Shown one piece after another: positions 25,171-43,664 of a DNA stretch of 64,000 bases. The stretch comes from Xestospongia bergquistia. Its lineage: Eukaryota > Porifera > Demospongiae > Haplosclerida > Petrosiidae. The position numbers and the translations under genes are program-made. The stretch is taken from assembly GCA_963965975.1 (NCBI GenBank), contig OZ014416.1, positions 1,488,001-1,552,000 on the forward strand, given 5' to 3'. The number at the start of each line of letters is the position of its first letter. Position 1 is the stretch's first letter. The notes under the pieces were generated by a model. The model worked only from the letters and a program-made list of their open reading frames with translations. It had not been told where the DNA came from and made no database searches.

Positions 25171-25896
25171 CAGAAAGAGACAGAGAGAGAGACAGAGAGA
25201 GACAGAGATAGAAAGAGAGACAGAGATCAAACTTTATAAAAGCAATCAGTAAGTTCACTTAATCAACACTTATCTTTAGGGACAACCCCTAACAACTCAC
25301 CTTATAAAGAGTATTAACAATCCTATCTCCTCGAAGTATTTCACCCAGATTTAACGACTTATAACGAACATTATCTTGTGGATAACAAAAAGGTAAACTA
25401 TAATAATCAAATGGTAACTGAGTTTTAGAACTGGTCATTGACATAGCCTAGAAAATAAGAATAGCATCAACTATAATAGACTACTCATTATCATTAATAA
25501 CAATATACTATAGATCATATGTTATACCAAACACATGTTATGTATACAACAGATTCTATAATAATAATGTTATGTATAATATTTCTATACAAATTGGGGG
25601 TGTGGTATCCAAAAATATCCACCCAACGTAATGACTCCATCCACTACAAGTACAGGTCCTGTTAACATTAATATTACAATTTAAAATTAATGATCTTCTC
25701 CATCGACATTGTATTACCATTAACATCAATATTGGAGGGTATTTGTGGAATTTACCTTCAATTCTAATAGATCTCCCGCTTTGAACTCTGAGGGCGCTAC
25801 ACCAGGTATATAAAATGCTCTACATGGCGGGGATATAGCTAGGATGAAGAAGAGAAGACAACAGGCTAAGATGTTGGTTAAGACTCTGGGGGCCAT
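20792..25896 (-). CDS. TM9SF4: Transmembrane 9 superfamily member 4 (nonaspanin)
   Basis: Multi-pass endosome/Golgi membrane protein; in the family it acts in sorting of membrane proteins, adhesion and phagocytosis. The N-terminus [13 protein letters not shown] plus a hydrophobic stretch is a signal peptide, cleaved before [11 protein letters not shown]. The lumenal domain has [16 protein letters not shown] and [14 protein letters not shown], then [20 protein letters not shown] before the first transmembrane segment. Further family landmarks are [109 protein letters not shown], and the ending [17 protein letters not shown]. The N-terminal FYIPGVAP block and SSKTQLP fit TM9SF4 rather than TM9SF2. 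Many exons with ~50-bp to ~1-kb introns; several introns hold tandem repeats. The ATG is only 105 bp downstream of the PPP1R8 stop. Confidence 0.92.
21330..21548. repeat. Tandem palindromic repeat (agtatactatatagtatact)
   Basis: About seven copies of a ~30-60 bp unit combining the palindrome agtatactatatagtatact with gactgacct lie in a TM9SF4 intron. Single copies could fold into hairpins. Confidence 0.85.
24905..25002. repeat. Tandem repeat (tactgtatcatatag/gtactgtattatatag)
   Basis: Five or six ~16-18 bp units, related in wording to the 12-bp satellite at 18.5-19.3 kb (shared core tactgtat), lie in a TM9SF4 intron. Confidence 0.8.
25139..25225. repeat. (GA)n / (GACAGA)n microsatellite
   Basis: A GA tract grading into gacagagaga units, in a TM9SF4 intron; on the minus strand it is a CT-rich tract. 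Confidence 0.85.
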
Positions 25897-26001
25897 TTTC
25901 CAACTCGCATGTGTTTCTAATTATCCGAAAAATTTAAAATTCCATCAAAATAGTTAATAACAATAATTAATTTAATATTATTATTATTATTATTACTATT
26001 A

Positions 26002-28145
26002 TTACACTATTAAATGCGATGGTTTCTTGCCAGGCCACGCCTCTTTGGCATATTTCTTTTTCCTAGGAAATCTAGAGTCTTCAAACATATCTTCAGATAC
26101 AGTCCATGATGGTAACCGTGGTGTTGGGACTTCATGATTAGCGGGATTATCAACAGGAGGAGCTAAATAAATATAAAATGAACTTTATTATATTTGAAAT
26201 GACTCAGTTACATAATAAATAGTAAAATAATTTAATTAACACTATACATTCAGCTCATTTACATGTAGAATAAACACAACAACAAATTACTATGTCAACA
26301 ACAATTCATTATCCTTCTGAAATTTTTCTATAGTATGGATTGCTTATAAGTATATATTGTTATAAGCAAAAAATATTACTGGACCTTTATCTCTTTAACA
26401 TTAAAGTCTTTGTTTACTATACAATTAGCATTGTGATTATTTGTCATTTGCAAAAACGTTTATTTTATCTAGCAATATTTACAATGTTTAGAAACATAAA
26501 TGTTAATTTATATTATATGTTGAGAACTTCCATAGCAACCAGTACTGTCTTACCAGAAGTGATGCCACGAGGAAGAACAGATGAGAAAGAGAAGGTCCCT
26601 CTTCCGGATGGAGAGGCTAGAGGCATATCAGAATAGAGTTGAGTTGAAGGAGCATCTGTTGGTGAACTAAGAGGTTGAGTGAATGGAAGAGGTTTAGATG
26701 GAGAAATGGGTGTGGTTGGTTGATTGTTATCATCTTGACGAGGACGCTAATAATAGGAGTCAATATTATGATTATAAATTAGTAGGTGGAGTTTCTACCT
26801 TTGCGGGTATGACGACTGAAGATTGAACTAAGTTTCTGAAACGACCGATACTTGGATCTATATCCTCTAAAAGTTATGATGTCATAATGATGTAACAGTG
26901 ATGCCATTAATTATTACCAGGATTGATAATTTCTTCAGTCTCAGAAAATGTGACAGAATGACTTCTACGATGTCGTTTTCTTGAACTATCTTCTACAATA
27001 CCAATAGTGCTAATTTGTCGATTGTGAGCAGTATTATACTGAGTGATATCCTAAGTCAGGTTTAATTAATGGGTGTGGTCAAAAGTAACAACTCACATCA
27101 ACTTCATTGTCTAAGTCAGCAATACCCAATAAGGTACCTCCCTCTCCTTCAGTCCCCTCCTCCTGAACTAACGAAACTAACTGAGGTTTTTCCCTGTAAA
27201 GAGAGGAACAAAGAACATTACATCCTCTATATGTTAAAGAGTCAATTTACTCTAGTACCAAAGTGTTACTTAAAGGTATTAGTTAACCTCTGTATTAAGG
27301 ACACTTCTGTATTTAGGATAATTCTAATGTCCCCTAGTGTCTACTATAAAGGGGTTGACAACTCATTGCTAGCATATTAGTCCATTTCAAAACATGCTAA
27401 AATTACATGTAATGTACATGTTATTGTCACATGATGCATTTAAAAAACCTTAATGTGTAGCTACGTGTTGAGGCTCCAAAACTAAATGTAGAATCTTCTA
27501 ATAGTTGTTGTGGTTTGTGAGGTTCCAAACGCATACTACCGACAAATGTACCATGAGCTATATAAAAAAATTTAGAGTCATATATACCACAAAATTAATT
27601 ATAAGCCCTTAATATTATGCATGCAAGTTAACTAGGAAATATTACTAGGGAGTATGGTCATTAGTTCTGGTACATACCTGATCCTAGATCAATGAGGAAT
27701 GGTCTATTGAGGAACTTATGGTGTACTAGGGCAGCGTGAACTCGTGAACATGATTGATGTTGTAAAGGAAAGTCACATGTATCTGTATTTCGACCGAATA
27801 AGTAATAATTCTTTTCATCGATGAGGAGTTTCTGATTCAAATAAATAAATGTAAGCATATGGATTTAAACTATAGTGATATGTATAATGATTATTACATA
27901 AGATGGTCTAGTACAGATATTAAATAGCACTTTATAATTATTATTAATGATAAAATCCTTTTAATATTGTAGTATCTATGTTTTCTGTAACTCACCTGAA
28001 GAACGCTGTCTTTTTTCACGACATCTAAATGGAGTCCAGGTTTAGGATTGCCTGCCCTGTTTATAAAACGAAATTTCTCATAATAACAGAAAAATACAAC
28101 GTGTAAGAAACATTACCAACTGGGAAGTTGAAATTCAGACGCCAT
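26002..28145 (-). CDS. PPP1R8: Nuclear inhibitor of protein phosphatase 1 (NIPP1)
   Basis: Nuclear PP1-binding regulator of splicing and chromatin factors. The first exon, MASEFQLPSW, is followed by AGNPKPGLHLDVVKKD. The FHA domain reads LIDEKNYYLFGRNTDTCDFP, HQSCSRVHAALVHHKFLNRP, FLIDLGSAHGTFVGSMRLEP, HKPQQLLEDSTFSFGASTRS; the conserved GR, S-x-x-H-A and HGTF residues are present. The PP1-docking region is RKRHRRSHSVTFSE, followed by EEIINPEDIDPSIGRFRN. The C-terminus KKKYAKEAWPGKKPSHLIV closely matches the human ending. Human NIPP1 docks PP1 through RVTF; here the equivalent is HSVTF. The gene sits co-oriented between the oxidoreductase (160 bp upstream) and TM9SF4 (105 bp downstream). Confidence 0.93.
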
Positions 28146-28305
28146 TTTCTTATTGGCCTACTAAGTTACTCTTACAAATGGGTTAAAAATTATTTTCCAT
28201 CACTAATAAAAACTCAATCAACTTAAAATATCCAACACACTTTTAAAAATATTCCTAGTTCTAAAAAGTCAATAAATTTAACATATTTTTAAAGATATTC
28301 ATAGG

Positions 28306-29629
28306 TCATTCTCTTTTATCGGTTGCCCTCCTAATAGCCCAAGACAATTCATATGTTTTGGTAGCATCTTCATATAAAGACTCAATTCCATCAGATTTTC
28401 CAGACAAAATTGCTTCAATAAATATTCGATCTTCTTCAAGATAAGGATCAGCTTCAGGAAATTTTTCAACACTTTCTTGATTGCTACCACTCCGACGTAT
28501 TGTCAGGGTACATTCTGGAAAATATACATTAGTAAGAGAGATACGTAACCCGTCACACCAGATATCAATACTGGTTTCATATTTTAAATCATGTAAAAGA
28601 AGTGTGTGAGTCAATGTCCCTATACCACCAGCAGTAAACTGCCACACACACTGTGTACTACGAGGAACATCATTCTCTAAAGGTATATTAGCTTCTTGAA
28701 CAATAGATGGTAAAGATGCTAGGTAGCCTAGGTTTTGAGGAGAACTTGAAGGAGGGATGGAATATCCAGTAATGGAATCTAGGACTACTTCTCCTCCAAA
28801 GTAACGTATTAGGTCACAAAAGTGAGTAGCCTGCTCAACTATTGGTCCACCAGACTGAGTCTTATCCCACCAGAATGGCTTAGCTATGTTGGTGTATGTA
28901 CTCGCATAGCGAACATTGATGGCATTTAATGGACGACCATGTTTGGTTAATTCTTCTTTAATCCTCCTTACAGCTGGATGATAACGGAGCATATACCCCA
29001 CACTCACCAGACACCCACGTTCTTGACTTACTTTGGTCACCATGGTAACATAGTCTTTGAATTCCTCAGGAGGGAGGACCGAGATAGGTTTTTCCACAAA
29101 GACATGTACACCAGCTTGTAAGAGCCTTATCTCTAGGTCTTTACCATCAGAAAATGACCCATGACAAAATGGAGGTACTCCTAAAAAATAACATGCATCT
29201 AAATGCAATAAATATTTCAGTTGAATACTGTCAAACAAATCTTGCATAACCAGTCCCTTCCAAGAAGCCAGCCACTCCCTCAAAATTGGGAGGGTTTACT
29301 ATGCAATATTTTTTCTTAATTCTTGATTTGTATATTAAATACCATTCCCTCTTAATAACAAACAACTTACCTACAAATGCAACATCGATTTTCTTCTCCT
29401 TCAAGGCTGTAACAATTTCGCTATAAACAGTGCAGTTCTGATATAAGTGGGCGTGGCTGCCAGACAACTTTTCAGCTAGTATTCGATCTGCTCTCTCTTT
29501 CAACGGATCAACAATGGCAACTATTTTCACTACTCCTAGATTTTCTAGTCTCAAAGAGTGGTTCCAAGGGTCATTTGAACCACCAAAGTTGACAGTGCCT
29601 GCACCAACGAAGCACACGTTTAGGGCCAT
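28306..29629 (-). CDS. Gfo/Idh/MocA-family NAD(P)-dependent oxidoreductase
   Basis: Two exons (29629-29371 and 29180-28306) give 377 residues from the ATG of MALNVCFVGAGTVNFGG. The Rossmann nucleotide-binding loop is VCFVGAGTVNFGG with VAIVDP at the end of the second strand. The family hallmark is VFVEKPISV. The C-terminal alpha/beta domain includes GYMLRYHPAVRRIKEEL and GGPIVEQATHFCDLIRYFGG, where the H-x-C-D element is the usual catalytic/substrate region. Members oxidise or reduce sugars and related compounds; the substrate here cannot be inferred. Only one intron, the fewest among its larger neighbours. It is divergent from MRGBP with a very short spacer. Confidence 0.85.
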
Positions 29630-29740
29630 TTTTAAGACCACGTGTATAGCATTTACGGAGAGAAAAGGAGGACTTAAGTAAAGAGAATTAATTCCGTATA
29701 CTAAATGAGTGTAATTAACCCTTTGTTAACTGTATTAGTG
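29630..29740. promoter_or_regulatory. Divergent promoter, oxidoreductase / MRGBP
   Basis: At most 111 bp separate the two start codons (75 bp if MRGBP starts at the upstream in-frame ATG at 29705). Both promoters must overlap here. Confidence 0.5.
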
Positions 29741-30543
29741 ATGGAGGAGGTGACAGTGGAAGATGTGAAATGGACTCCAGAAATGGAAGTTGCCCTCTTC
29801 AAGGCGATGCAAGATCATAAACCAGTTGGTATGGCAACACAATATAGTCTACATGTTATGTAAAGTGATAAAACAGATCATAAAATGACATAACACGATA
29901 TCATAATGATGTCATCAACACTTCTGTTTAACATAAAGGTCTTAATAAGCATTGGCACATGCTATGTATTCATCATCGTATGATAAGACAAGGAGGCGTG
30001 GTTGTGACAATAAAGGCAATATGGGACCATTTACAATCTTTATATGATCTTGCATCTTTAGTAAGTCACATGATTGTCACAAGATTCATGACATGTATTG
30101 AATTGATTAGGATGAAACTGATACAACATCTTCATTTTTAACTGAAGAACAGGAATTTGAATTGCCACATTCATTTTTTGAATCAGGTACATCAAAAGCA
30201 TTCACACAATTATCACTACTTGTAATGTCATTAAGTGCTAACTATATCATAAGAAGAATTTAAAACTGCCTTAATTTTACTGATTGACATTTTCTATGGG
30301 ATATAATAGGCAATTGATGTAAGTATTATCTCAACACAAATATACTTATAAATAATATTATAGTGAATTAAAGAGTATTTCACTCACAAAACAACATATT
30401 ATGTATAGTAAATTGTTTATCATCATCTAGATGAGAGTGATGACTCCTTTTTAAATATTGTTAGAAAAAGGGGGCGGGGTTCTATGAGTCCTTCTCCATC
30501 AGCATCTCCTCATAATGTGACTAAGAAAAAAAGAACACAATAA
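29741..30543 (+). CDS. MRGBP: MRG/MORF4L-binding protein (NuA4/TIP60 subunit)
   Basis: Homologue of MRGBP/Eaf7, a chromatin subunit of the NuA4/TIP60 acetyltransferase complex that binds MRG15. Exons 29741-29828, 29939-30060, 30111-30186 and 30431-30543 give 132 residues; an in-frame ATG at 29705 would add 12. Family landmarks: VKWTPEMEVALFKAMQDHKP, then GLNKHWHMLCIHHRM and IKAIWDHLQSLYDLASL, then an acidic stretch with ESDESDDSF and a basic tail RKRGRG..KKKRTQ (nuclear localisation). It is convergent with the small gene at 30605-31191, whose stop is only 61 bp away. Confidence 0.88.
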
Positions 30544-30604
30544 TAATTATGTATTAAATGTGTACACACCTCCTCATATTTGTGAAGATCATTTTGTGTG
30601 AATT

Positions 30605-31191
30605 TTACTTTTTCTTATGGTTGATAATATCTGAAACTACTTGTATTGATACTTTGGATGATGATAGTAATTTTATTTCATTGCTATCTGTAGAAAAGAA
30701 AGTTAGATACATTTAGTTGCTTGGGAATGTATTAATTTGATTGATAGTGTGAATGTTGGGTCCTTCTTGGTGTAACTTGTATTGATGATGTAACTTGTAC
30801 TATGATGATGACATCACATGTGTCATAGGGTTAATAATGGTAGTGTGAATGTATGCTTTGGATGATGTTATCATATATGATGACATCACTATGTGTCATT
30901 TCATGATGATGTCATCGTACCTGAATGGGTTTGTGCTGTCGATTGTACTGAAGTTGATGTATAACTTGAAGTATACTCTAACCTGCATAAACAAGATGCA
31001 CTAAGGTCACGCGATTATCATGTGATTAAGTACATTTCATCCAGAAGTTTAGTAAGTATTCTTGCCGGCACATCATTGTGATCATTTTTCTTGTTTACTA
31101 TTTTATTTGGGTCTTTTGAAGTAATTTCCGAGACACCAGCTGTAGCTTCTTTTAGTCGAGTCATTTCTTCATCTTCACTGGTGTCCGCCAT
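30605..31191 (-). CDS. Small acidic/basic protein, possibly CUSTOS-like
   Basis: Three exons (31191-31034, 30982-30921, 30687-30605) with good splice sites and a 51-bp first intron keep frame for 100 residues. Translation starts at MADTSEDEEMTRLKEA and ends NHKKK. The N-terminal SEDEE..RLKEA pattern and the ARILTKLLDEM helix faintly resemble CUSTOS (C12orf43), which has S/D-rich segments followed by R-C-R-E-A-A and a short helix, but this is a weak likeness. The tight packing between MRGBP (61 bp) and SMAP (140 bp between start codons) supports its being a real gene. No domain with known function is visible. Confidence 0.55.
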
Positions 31192-31331
31192 CTTTAGAGC
31201 AGTTTGGGAGTGGTCTCTAAAGGGCGTGGCACCTATGATATCATCATCTGACGAACAAAAGCCATAAGTCAAAACTGAAAGAGCGACGTAGCAAAACTGA
31301 AGTGAAGGTTTGATAAAGGAAACGTAACGTT
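31192..31331. promoter_or_regulatory. Divergent promoter, small gene / SMAP
   Basis: 140 bp separate the two start codons; it must hold both transcription starts. No specific element recognised. Confidence 0.45.
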
Positions 31332-34093
<2,762 letters not shown>

Positions 34094-34457
34094 ACCACAC
34101 CCATAGCCCCTCACAATTACTGCTCATTTTTGTTACTGCTTTAATAGCTAGCTCTATTATAATTGGACAACGATTATTTATTGATAATGAATATATTATA
34201 ATTATTAATTATTATGGTCAATTAATTGTAATCAATGTAATATAATATAATATAATACATGAAGTCTTGTTTTTATAATTATGATGGTTATGTTAAAAAT
34301 AATGGACATTATACTTGAATGATCTGAACATGTCAGTATCAATTTGTGATACAATGATTGCTGCTGTATAAAATGGTTGACATAAAAAAAGGTGATTGAA
34401 ATGATAAGAATTAGAATTGATATGCTTGACATGATCATGTAAATATAATGTGATTTT
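34094..34457. other. Convergent intergenic region SMAP / PCMTD
   Basis: 364 AT-rich bases between the two stop codons, containing the 3' ends of both transcripts. No gene seen. Confidence 0.6.
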
Positions 34458-36424
<1,967 letters not shown>

Positions 36425-39400
36425 ATGGCAGCTACTTCTGTGCACAAACTTTGGTCTCTTCGCTCTACATCTGTTGCTTTGGTCCACCATCCACTTCTGC
36501 CAGGTTAGCATTATAGATATTCGGTATTTAGCACTAATAAAGCAAGTTCAGAACAATAATGTGTAATGTGGGTGTGACTGTGGGCGTGGTTATAGTTTTC
36601 TCTTTATAGTTAGATATGCCAGTTCATCATCACGTCGTACCAAGACCACACGTTCAGGTAACAGCTGACGCATTTCAACTACTTAACATCAGTATTAAAC
36701 CATATTGATTCTTTATAATTATAATATAGCTACTAACAATGTTGTCTTTGTTGACGGTGTTAGAACACCGTTCTTGATGGCTGGTACTGAGTAAGTAACA
36801 CACCATTCATAAAAAGCAGCTGTCATTGACTCTTCTCATTAGATATAAAGATTTAATTGGCTATGACTTACAACGATATGCCCTACAGTAAGTGCATATG
36901 ATGTAATACAGCTCCTTCTGGATGTAATCATGCAATTACTATAAATAGTAACATGAGTGATTACATGCTACTATATTTAGGAACTAGGAACAGTGAACAA
37001 TTGGATGACATAATCCTGATATTCATTATTGCCATTAGCATGTTGTTATAACACACTGTAGTAAGGAGTATATAATGTAGTTACAACATACCACTAATTA
37101 TTGTATAGCCTGTTAATTGCTTTTAGAATTTTGTTATAGGCTAACAGCCTTCTTGGTTTTAATTTGTTGAATATTTACACTAATCACTAGGGGTTTACTC
37201 CATCGTACCAATGTTTCACCCTCTGATGTTGACCATATTGTTGTGGGGACAGTCATTCAGGAAGTAAAAACTAGTAATATTGCTAAAGAGGTTAGCAAAC
37301 AATGCAACCATGGTGATTATCAATGATTGTTTAGGCATCCTTGTCAGCTGGATTCTCAGACAGAACTCCTTGTCATACTGTGACGATGGCTTGTATTTCA
37401 TCTAATATGGCCATTGCTACAGGTAACAATAACCACACCCCTTAATTTAAAAGAGACAATATACCTTCTGTATTCTCGTTGTCGTGGTCATCCTCCCTCC
37501 TCTAATTCAAAATAAAAATACTACATAGAATTATGTATTATGGAATACTTACCAATGTATGTCAGGGACCTGAACATTTTTTGGTGATATATGTCTCAGA
37601 CCCCTTTAGGAATATGGACCCCCCAAATATAATCTGTCTACTGTATATAACTTACTTGTTGTTGTCTCAAATATTACCTCATACTTGTTACCACCTGCCA
37701 TAATTTTAGTGTTCACTACATTCTCCCATGTTATCTGTTGGCTTACTACATCATACATTGTAGGTATTGCCCAGATTGCCTCAGGAATGAATGATGTGGT
37801 CATTGCTGGAGGAGTGGACATCATGTCTGATGTACCTATTAGAGTAAATCGTGGCATGAGGAAAGGACTGTTAGCACTAAACAAGGTACAATCTCCATAT
37901 TAGGAAATGAGTTGACCTATTGTTTTTATTATGAGCAATATACTGGCATTAGAATCATGTATTGTAATTTGGTTTTATAATACTTCATCAAACTTTGTAG
38001 TTGTTATAATATGACCTTTGGATTATTGACCTATTGTTATATGTCTTTCCTTTGCAGGCAAAGAGTGTTGGTGCTAGAATGAGATTAATGATACCAATAT
38101 TAAGAAATCTAGGACTAGAGGTATGTTGTGTGAAAAGACATTTTAAAAAACTCCTTTATTGAATTCTGTTTGACTGATTGTAGTTACTACAGAGTTAGTT
38201 TTTGATAGTTATTACATTCTTGTGGTTTTTACAATAATATTCATAAAGTGATTGGGATTTTATTAGTAAATTAATGTGCATGTGATCTCCCATGAGGATT
38301 CATTTCCTGTCAAAACTAAAAATTATATGTATCAGAGTAGGAAATTTTGTGCATATAAATTATTTCAATACTCTGACAATTATGAATATAATTTACACCA
38401 GCAATTTATGATTTGCATAGAAACTTATCACTATAACAGACTATGAACAGATTTAGAGTAGAGTCTGTCCAATACATGTGTCACTAATTAGAATATACAA
38501 ATATGTGTGAATTAAGATCCTCTTAACTTAAGTTGCTTTATAAAGTAACAGAACAGCTGTTCTTACTAATAATTATATTCAATAACACTATATCTACATT
38601 AATATACTAATATACTTACTTAACTTGAACTCCTCTAGTTACCTGGTATAACTGAATTCTCTACTAACGAAACTATGGGACATAGTGGAGATCGGTGAGT
38701 TAGCTCCACCCGCTATGATACTCTTGTCACACATGTGGTTGCTAGATTGGCAGCTGCTTTTAATGTGAGCCGATTGGATCAAGATGAGTATGCCTTACGC
38801 TCTCATACACTTGCTCATGAGGCAGCTGAAAAAGGCTTTCTCTCTGATGTCTTAAGTCTGAATATACCAGGTAAGAGAGGAAGATAGAGTGGATATATAT
38901 CATGTTCAATCTTTTAGGTAAAAACAAGTTAGTATCTAGAGACAATGGCGTTCGTCCAACCAGTATGGAACAGATGGGGAAGCTTAAGCCTGCCTTTGTC
39001 CGACCACATGGTACCATTACAGCTGCCAATGCATCATTTCTAGTAAGGCATCATCATACTATAGAAGTCACATGACTCAAAAATATATAACATAACATCA
39101 AGTGACAACAATTTCTTTTTTAGACTGATGGTGCTTCAGCTACACTGTTAATGAGTGAAGATAAAGCTCTGGCTTTGGGATTTAAACCAAAGGCTTATTT
39201 AAGAAACTATGTCTTTGTCGCACAAGATCCAAAAGATCAGTTACTTCTAGGGTAAGGAGAGAGAGAGAGAGAAGCAGCTTTTCTACTTCTACATATATCA
39301 CTGACCTTTTGTACACATATTGTCTGACCTTTATTTCCTTGCCAGAGCAAACATGATAAGTATATACTAACAGTTAGTACCACACATATGTATGAATAGT

Positions 39401-39618
39401 AAACTTCACTTTTATGTCTTCCATATATGGTCATAATGTTACAATACATATATATTAAATATTTTACAGACCTGCATATGCTACACCTAAACTATTGGAC
39501 AAAGTTGGAATGAAGTTTTCTGATATTGATGTGTTTGAATATCATGAAGCATTTGCAGTAAGTGATTATGTGTTTGTAGATACACATATACCTCTGTCTC
39601 TCTCTCTGTTTCTCTCTC

Positions 39619-39665
<47 letters not shown>

Positions 39666-40393
39666 AGGGTCAAGTTCTTTCTAATCTCAAAGCCATGGAT
39701 TCAGATTGGTTTGCTCAAACTTACATGAATAGAAAAGAGAAGGTATGTATTCAACTGAGATACAAGATGTAGTTAATATACATACTGTATACATGTGTTG
39801 TCAATTGTCATATTGTTACTGCTTTGTACATATACAAGTACCATGTTACCATAGTTACAGTTACCATCCATACATGTTGTACAAACAAGTATTATTACAC
39901 AAATATTTTCTTGTAAAGTAGATATTAATTGTGTACAATAATTTTAGTAATGTAGTGACAACATTAATAACTAATAACTATGATATAATATGATATATTG
40001 TCTCACTTGTAATTGTTGTAGTTCCATAGGATGTGGCCTCAAAATAGTAATTGTACTTAATTATGGTTACCTTTAGTAAGAATAATTAATAGTCAGTTTA
40101 TTTTATACACCCACACATTGTAATCAAATATTACTTACAGGTCGGTCAATTACCTATTGAGAAATTGAACACGTGGGGCGGATCTCTTTCAATTGGACAT
40201 CCATTTGGAGCAACTGGTACATGATCAATGTTCACTGTCTGTCCATTTGTGTCTCCATTCATCCATAGGTGCTCGTCTAGTTACAACAGCTGTTAATCGT
40301 CTCCATAAAGAAGGAGGTCAGTTTGGTCTTGTAGCCGCTTGTGCTGCTGGAGGTCAAGGTCACGCCCTCCTTATGGAACGATATCCAAATTAA
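36425..40393 (+). CDS. HADHB: Mitochondrial trifunctional enzyme subunit beta (3-ketoacyl-CoA thiolase)
   Basis: Catalyses the last step of long-chain fatty acid beta-oxidation, cleaving 3-ketoacyl-CoA in the mitochondrial trifunctional complex. The N-terminus [20 protein letters not shown] is Arg/Ser-rich without acids, a likely mitochondrial presequence, followed by [13 protein letters not shown]. Thiolase signature residues are all present: nucleophilic Cys in [67 protein letters not shown], His in [23 protein letters not shown], and the second Cys in [19 protein letters not shown]. Over ten small exons. One intron, between the [10 protein letters not shown] exon and LAAAF, is about 50 bp. 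Confidence 0.95.
39595..39666. repeat. (CT)n microsatellite
   Basis: CT-rich tract in a HADHB intron; it ends at the acceptor before the [14 protein letters not shown] exon and serves as its polypyrimidine tract. Confidence 0.85.
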
Positions 40394-41027
40394 CAATCAG
40401 AATATTTATAACTACAACACATGTAGTTTAATAATATTTGTGTTAATAACTTTACTAACAATGATTGACAACATATTAGTACAACAGTTAGTACCAATAG
40501 TTTGAATGTCAAGTAGTGAATTATAAACTATACATGTTTTAATACACATTGATTATAGAATTAACTTAGTTTGGTGTGGTAGTATGTGGTCAACTATATG
40601 ACTGTTTATGTTACAATTGACCAAATATAATGTTTAGCATAAATGATGATACAAGGTAAGGATGGAGTTACAACTCTTGTGTAGTGTAGCCACCCATTGT
40701 GTTAGTAGTAATGTTCATTTGTAAGTCATACTAAAACTAGAAATGTGTATGCACAATATATATTATAATATTGTCTAAATAAGAGAACAAAATAATTACA
40801 TTTAAAATGGTGCAAAGCAAACAATTAAGTATATTAGAAAAACACAGAAGGTTGTTTAAGACTACAAGTTTCATAACGACACAAAAGAATAGTGAAGATA
40901 CTAAACACTATAAAATGATAATGTTCATGGTTTAATAAATTGAAAGTATTAATAATAATATTACTATTATTATTACATTATTGACGATATAATAAACCTC
41001 TAATATTCTTCACAAGTTCATATCAAA
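40394..41027. other. Convergent intergenic region HADHB / Rab10-like
   Basis: 634 AT-rich bases between stop codons; no coding or RNA feature recognised. Confidence 0.6.
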
Positions 41028-42522
<1,495 letters not shown>

Positions 42523-43664
42523 AGTTACAATTCAGTACTTGATTGTTCAGAAACAGAGCAAGCAATTTTTTGTTAGGGTTGTGCAGCCACGCCTATCGTA
42601 CATCTAAGCTATGACGTCACATAATGAGAAAGGTGTGGCTGCAATATTGCTATCATTGCATATCTCTAATACAATTGAAGTGGTTGTTATTATAGCCATG
42701 ACGTAATCTATACTTGAGAACATGAACAAATGGCCAATGTCTTGGTGTTGGTATACTACAACACACATTATATAATACCATAACAATAAGGATTTATGAT
42801 ATTGTTAAATAAACTATTTTCTTAACTACTTTTCTGGGAATTTATAGGAAGGAATAACTGGAAATGTAAAAAGGGAATGGAAACAAGAAACTAAAATAGC
42901 ACCTGACACGCCCACAATAATCAAGATAATATGATTATGTAGCTTCTTAATAATGTCAGCAACATATTATGTAATACTGTCTATAGTTTATAGCAGTGAT
43001 CATAATAAGTGTTGTTATTAGTAATGCACTTCTCAATTCATATTGTTTGTATATTTATGCAAGAATATAAACTAAACACATGGAAAATAAACTACATCAA
43101 AGTAACACAAGGACATAAAATAGTTTTATTTTTTAATCAAAAGTACAACTGTTTCATTTCTATTCCCTTTTCTACTTTTTCCAGTTGCCTTATTAACATA
43201 TGGAAAGCTACTCCTCCTCCAAAATGTCTGATCATATGTTTAGCAGATGCTTTAGGGAAACAAATCTCCTACAGATACACACAACATTAAATATCCTTCC
43301 TGAGGAGCTAGACATGAGAAGAAATGTCTGTCAGAAATCACTCAAAATGCTAATTTATGTCAGCATGCAAGATCCATTATAAAATTTTGAAATCCACAGA
43401 CATTTTTACTTTATTCTGCTTTGTATGACTGGCCAATCTAGCTCCTTTCAAAGGGAAAGACAAATAAACATATCTGGCCAAGTGCATGGGAATAGAAACT
43501 GAGTAGAATAGCTGAAATTTATCTTGCTAGTAAAAGCAATCATTGAATAACTCAGCCTTGGACCTACCCTAGGTCAAGTCAAGTAGATATATTCCTGCAT
43601 GTAATCCTTACACAACTACTAGTACTACAATCAGTTCATTAAATTTTAACTATTAAAACTTTAC
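42523..43664. other. Stretch between Rab10-like gene and isolated Rab exon
   Basis: I searched this for the remaining Rab exons (IDFKIK, DTAGQE, NKxD blocks) on the minus strand and saw none. Open frames such as the one near 43009-43290 (+) do not resemble any family. Confidence 0.5.

Noticed and set aside
26340..26636. 98-codon plus-strand frame
   Set aside because: It is antisense to PPP1R8 exon and intron sequence and shows no family likeness.
36961..37140. Possible extra exon in the long HADHB intron
   Set aside because: The thiolase protein is complete without it: the exon ending DLQRYALQ joins in frame to [16 protein letters not shown].
43009..43382. Plus-strand frames between the Rab10-like gene and the isolated Rab exon
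   Set aside because: No recognisable motif and an unusual composition; no splice partners seen.
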